The notes under the pieces: generated by a model
The model's database searches: none
Told to the model about the DNA's origin: nothing
The model's input: only the letters and a program-made list of their open reading frames with translations
Shown here: piece by piece, positions 62,364 to 64,000 of the stretch
Layout of the letters: each line of letters starts with the position of its first letter
Numbering within the stretch: position 1 is the first letter of the stretch
Made by a program: the position numbers and the translations under genes
Source of the DNA: Streptomyces bikiniensis
GTDB lineage: Bacteria > Actinomycetota > Actinomycetes > Streptomycetales > Streptomycetaceae
Reading direction: 5' to 3'
DNA length: 64,000 nucleotides
Assembly (NCBI GenBank): GCA_000716465.1
Contig: JNWL01000030.1
Span: 1 to 64,000, forward strand

Positions 62364-62393
62364 GTGTGGGGGGGCACAGTGGTCCGTGAGGGC

Positions 62394-63896
62394 CTACCGG
62401 TAGGCGGCGAACGCCTTCGTGAAGGCCAGCGGCTGCTGGAGGATCGAGGAGCAGGTGGCGTCGGCGCGGTTCACGGCGCCGTCCGGGCACTGCTTGTCGC
62501 GGGTCGAGGACCACATCGAGAGCCAACCGAGGCCCTTGGACTTCGCGAAGTCGACGAGCTGGGTGGCGTCGTCCACCGTGAAGACCTCGGTGGTGACGTC
62601 GTTGACGCCGATCATCGGGGTGACGGCGACGGCCTTCCAGGCGGCCGCGTCGGAGAGCCCGAGGACGCCCTTGATCTGGGCCTGCGTCGCGGTCGCGGCC
62701 TGGATCGCGTACGTACCCATGTCGGCGCTGTACGCCGGGCCGTAGTCCATCGCCATGATGTTGACGGCGTCGACGCGGACCCCGTTCCGCTTGGCGTCGG
62801 CCAGCAGGTCCACGCCCGGCTGGGTCAGGCCCTCGGGCATGACCGGCAGGGTGAAGGAGACGTCCAGGCCCGGGTGGGCCTTCTGGAGCTGCGCGATCGC
62901 CTGCGAGCGGCGGGTGTTGGCGGCGGTGTCCGGCAGGGCCGCGCCCTCGACGTCGAAGTCGACCTTGGTCAGCCCGTACCGGTCGACGACCTCGCCGTAC
63001 GCGGCGGCGAGCGCCGGGGCGGAGGAGCAGTTCAGGGCCAGCTCGTGGCCTGCGGCGCCGCCGAAGGAGACGCGGACGTCACCGCCCTTGGCGCGCAGGG
63101 CGCCGATCTGGGCGGCGACCTTGTCGTTCGCCAGGTCGGTGACCCCGCCCCACAGCGGGGCGCAGGCGCCGCCGGAGGTGATGAAGGCGAGGTTGAACTC
63201 CTTCACGCCGGTGGCGTCGGCGGTCGCGAGCAGGTCGTACGCCGGGTGGAGCGAGGTGTCGACGTACGGGGCGAACTTCGCGCCGGTCGCGGGGGCCGGC
63301 GTGGAGGTCGTGGGGGTGGGCGTCGGGGCCGGGGTCCGCGTCGGCGCGGGGGCCGTGGTGGCGGACGCGGTCGGGGTCGGAGTCGGCTTGGCCGTCGCCG
63401 TGGGGGTGGCGGTGGCCGTGGGCCGGTCGGTGGGGCGGCCGCTGGGGGTGGGGGCGGGGCCGCCGGCCGAACAGGACGCCTTGTTGATCAGGCAGTTCGC
63501 GGGGTCGCCCGCCTCTCCGGCGGCGGAGGTGACGAAGCCGACGGTGACGGACTGGCCGGGGGCCAGCTGCCGGTTCCAGCTCGCGGGCTTCACCGTGACG
63601 TGCCGGCCGGAGACGGTGTGCTCGCCGTTCCAGAGGGAGCCGATGGTGGTGCCGGTCGGCAGGTCGAACTCCAGGGTCCAGTCGGACTGGGCGGCGGAGG
63701 TCTCGTTGGTGACGACGTACTGGCCGGTGTAGCCGCCGGTCCAGGAGCTGGTCCGGGTGTAGGCGGCGCCGACGGAGGCGGCCTGGGCGGTGCCGGTGAA
63801 GGCGAAGGCGGCGCCGCCGACGACGGCCGCCGTGACGACCGCTCCGACGACCTTGGTCCTCGTACTCGCCCTGCGCCGGTGCGAACGGGTGCCCAT
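62394..63896 (-). CDS. Secreted chitinase-like enzyme: CBM2 plus GH18
   Basis: 500-aa exported protein. Signal peptide (about 1-38, RTKVVGAVVTAAVVGGAAFA then AQA), a family 2 carbohydrate-binding module (about 40-145, with SSWTGGYTGQYVVTN, WTLEFDLPTG and the conserved WNGE region), a long Pro/Thr linker (about 150-205) and a GH18 domain (about 210-500). The catalytic motif reads VDFDVEG with acid Glu317, within the DxxDxDxE pattern of chitinases. MAMDYGP supplies the conserved substrate-binding Tyr. ATG at 63896 has a GAGGCAGG site six bases upstream; the open frame continues upstream without one. The remaining 104 bp to the window end hold its promoter region, with no recognisable element. 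Confidence 0.92.
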   Translation of the reverse strand: MGTRSHRRRASTRTKVVGAVVTAAVVGGAAFAFTGTAQAASVGAAYTRTSSWTGGYTGQYVVTNETSAAQSDWTLEFDLPTGTTIGSLWNGEHTVSGRHVTVKPASWNRQLAPGQSVTVGFVTSAAGEAGDPANCLINKASCSAGGPAPTPSGRPTDRPTATATPTATAKPTPTPTASATTAPAPTRTPAPTPTPTTSTPAPATGAKFAPYVDTSLHPAYDLLATADATGVKEFNLAFITSGGACAPLWGGVTDLANDKVAAQIGALRAKGGDVRVSFGGAAGHELALNCSSAPALAAAYGEVVDRYGLTKVDFDVEGAALPDTAANTRRSQAIAQLQKAHPGLDVSFTLPVMPEGLTQPGVDLLADAKRNGVRVDAVNIMAMDYGPAYSADMGTYAIQAATATQAQIKGVLGLSDAAAWKAVAVTPMIGVNDVTTEVFTVDDATQLVDFAKSKGLGWLSMWSSTRDKQCPDGAVNRADATCSSILQQPLAFTKAFAAYR

Positions 63897-64000
63897 GGCG
63901 TGCCTGCCTCTGCGTGCGGAAGTGGGGGTGCGGCAGCACGCTAGCGAGCGGGGAACGGACAAAGCGGGGGATCGGGGACGGGGCCGGGGATCCTTAGGGT

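Overview
The window looks like the core chromosome of a Streptomyces (or very close relative). Base composition is very high in G+C with strongly GC3-biased genes, most starts are ATG/GTG behind GGAGG-type sites, and it carries the developmental regulator adpA with its hallmark TTA (bldA-dependent) codon, the desferrioxamine genes desABCD behind iron boxes, two XRE/DUF5753-DUF397 pairs, and a leucine/acyl-CoA block. From memory, gene order from about 26 to 57 kb resembles the S. coelicolor SCO2770-SCO2793 neighbourhood (acyl-CoA dehydrogenase, thioesterase, cation transporter, TetR, acyl-CoA carboxylase, HMG-CoA lyase, desF-desABCD, hexosaminidase, glmS2, adpA, orn, tRNA-His). This comparison was not computed.

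Layout. 0-8 kb: a secreted GH3 N-acetylglucosaminidase cut by the left edge, an S37 tripeptidyl aminopeptidase, a five-copy palindromic 20-bp tandem array, a small secreted protein and a fused heterodimer-type ABC exporter. 8-13 kb: a VapBC toxin-antitoxin pair, then a TPP-dependent decarboxylase-like enzyme and an agmatinase-family ureohydrolase divergent from a PucR regulator; together they suggest guanidino/arginine catabolism. 13.1-25.2 kb: a defence island with YgjP-type metallopeptidase, HsdR, two small genes, a divergent XRE-DUF397 pair, HsdS (locally low G+C), HsdM, an RloB-family protein and an AAA ATPase. 25.3-27.4 kb: a small secreted protein and a membrane-anchored HTH protein.

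27.4-37.8 kb: branched-chain/fatty acyl-CoA degradation: two acyl-CoA dehydrogenases, TesB thioesterase, TetR regulator with a double operator, acyl-CoA carboxylase beta and biotinylated alpha subunits, and HMG-CoA lyase. A CDF-type transporter and a conserved protein of uncertain function sit inside it. 37.9-44.1 kb: desferrioxamine production (DesF reductase, then desABCD overlapping as one operon), each unit headed by a DmdR/IdeR-type iron box; the receptor gene desE expected beside desF is absent. 44.2-47.6 kb: an accessory patch with a JmjC/cupin-type dioxygenase, a DUF397-like small protein, two unknown genes and a second XRE-DUF397 pair. This is the most unusual locus in the window and my main candidate for an undescribed system.

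47.6-57.1 kb: LysE exporter, GH20 hexosaminidase with a candidate DasR site, glmS, an acetate-uptake-type membrane protein, a universal stress protein, adpA, orn and tRNA-His. 57.2-62.3 kb: two AspT-type exchangers with AspD, an aspartate-alanine decarboxylation module. 62.4-63.9 kb: a CBM2-GH18 chitinase. Several chitin/GlcNAc functions (GH3, GH20, GH18, GlmS) lie in one stretch. I saw no transposase, integrase, prophage, CRISPR array or rRNA.
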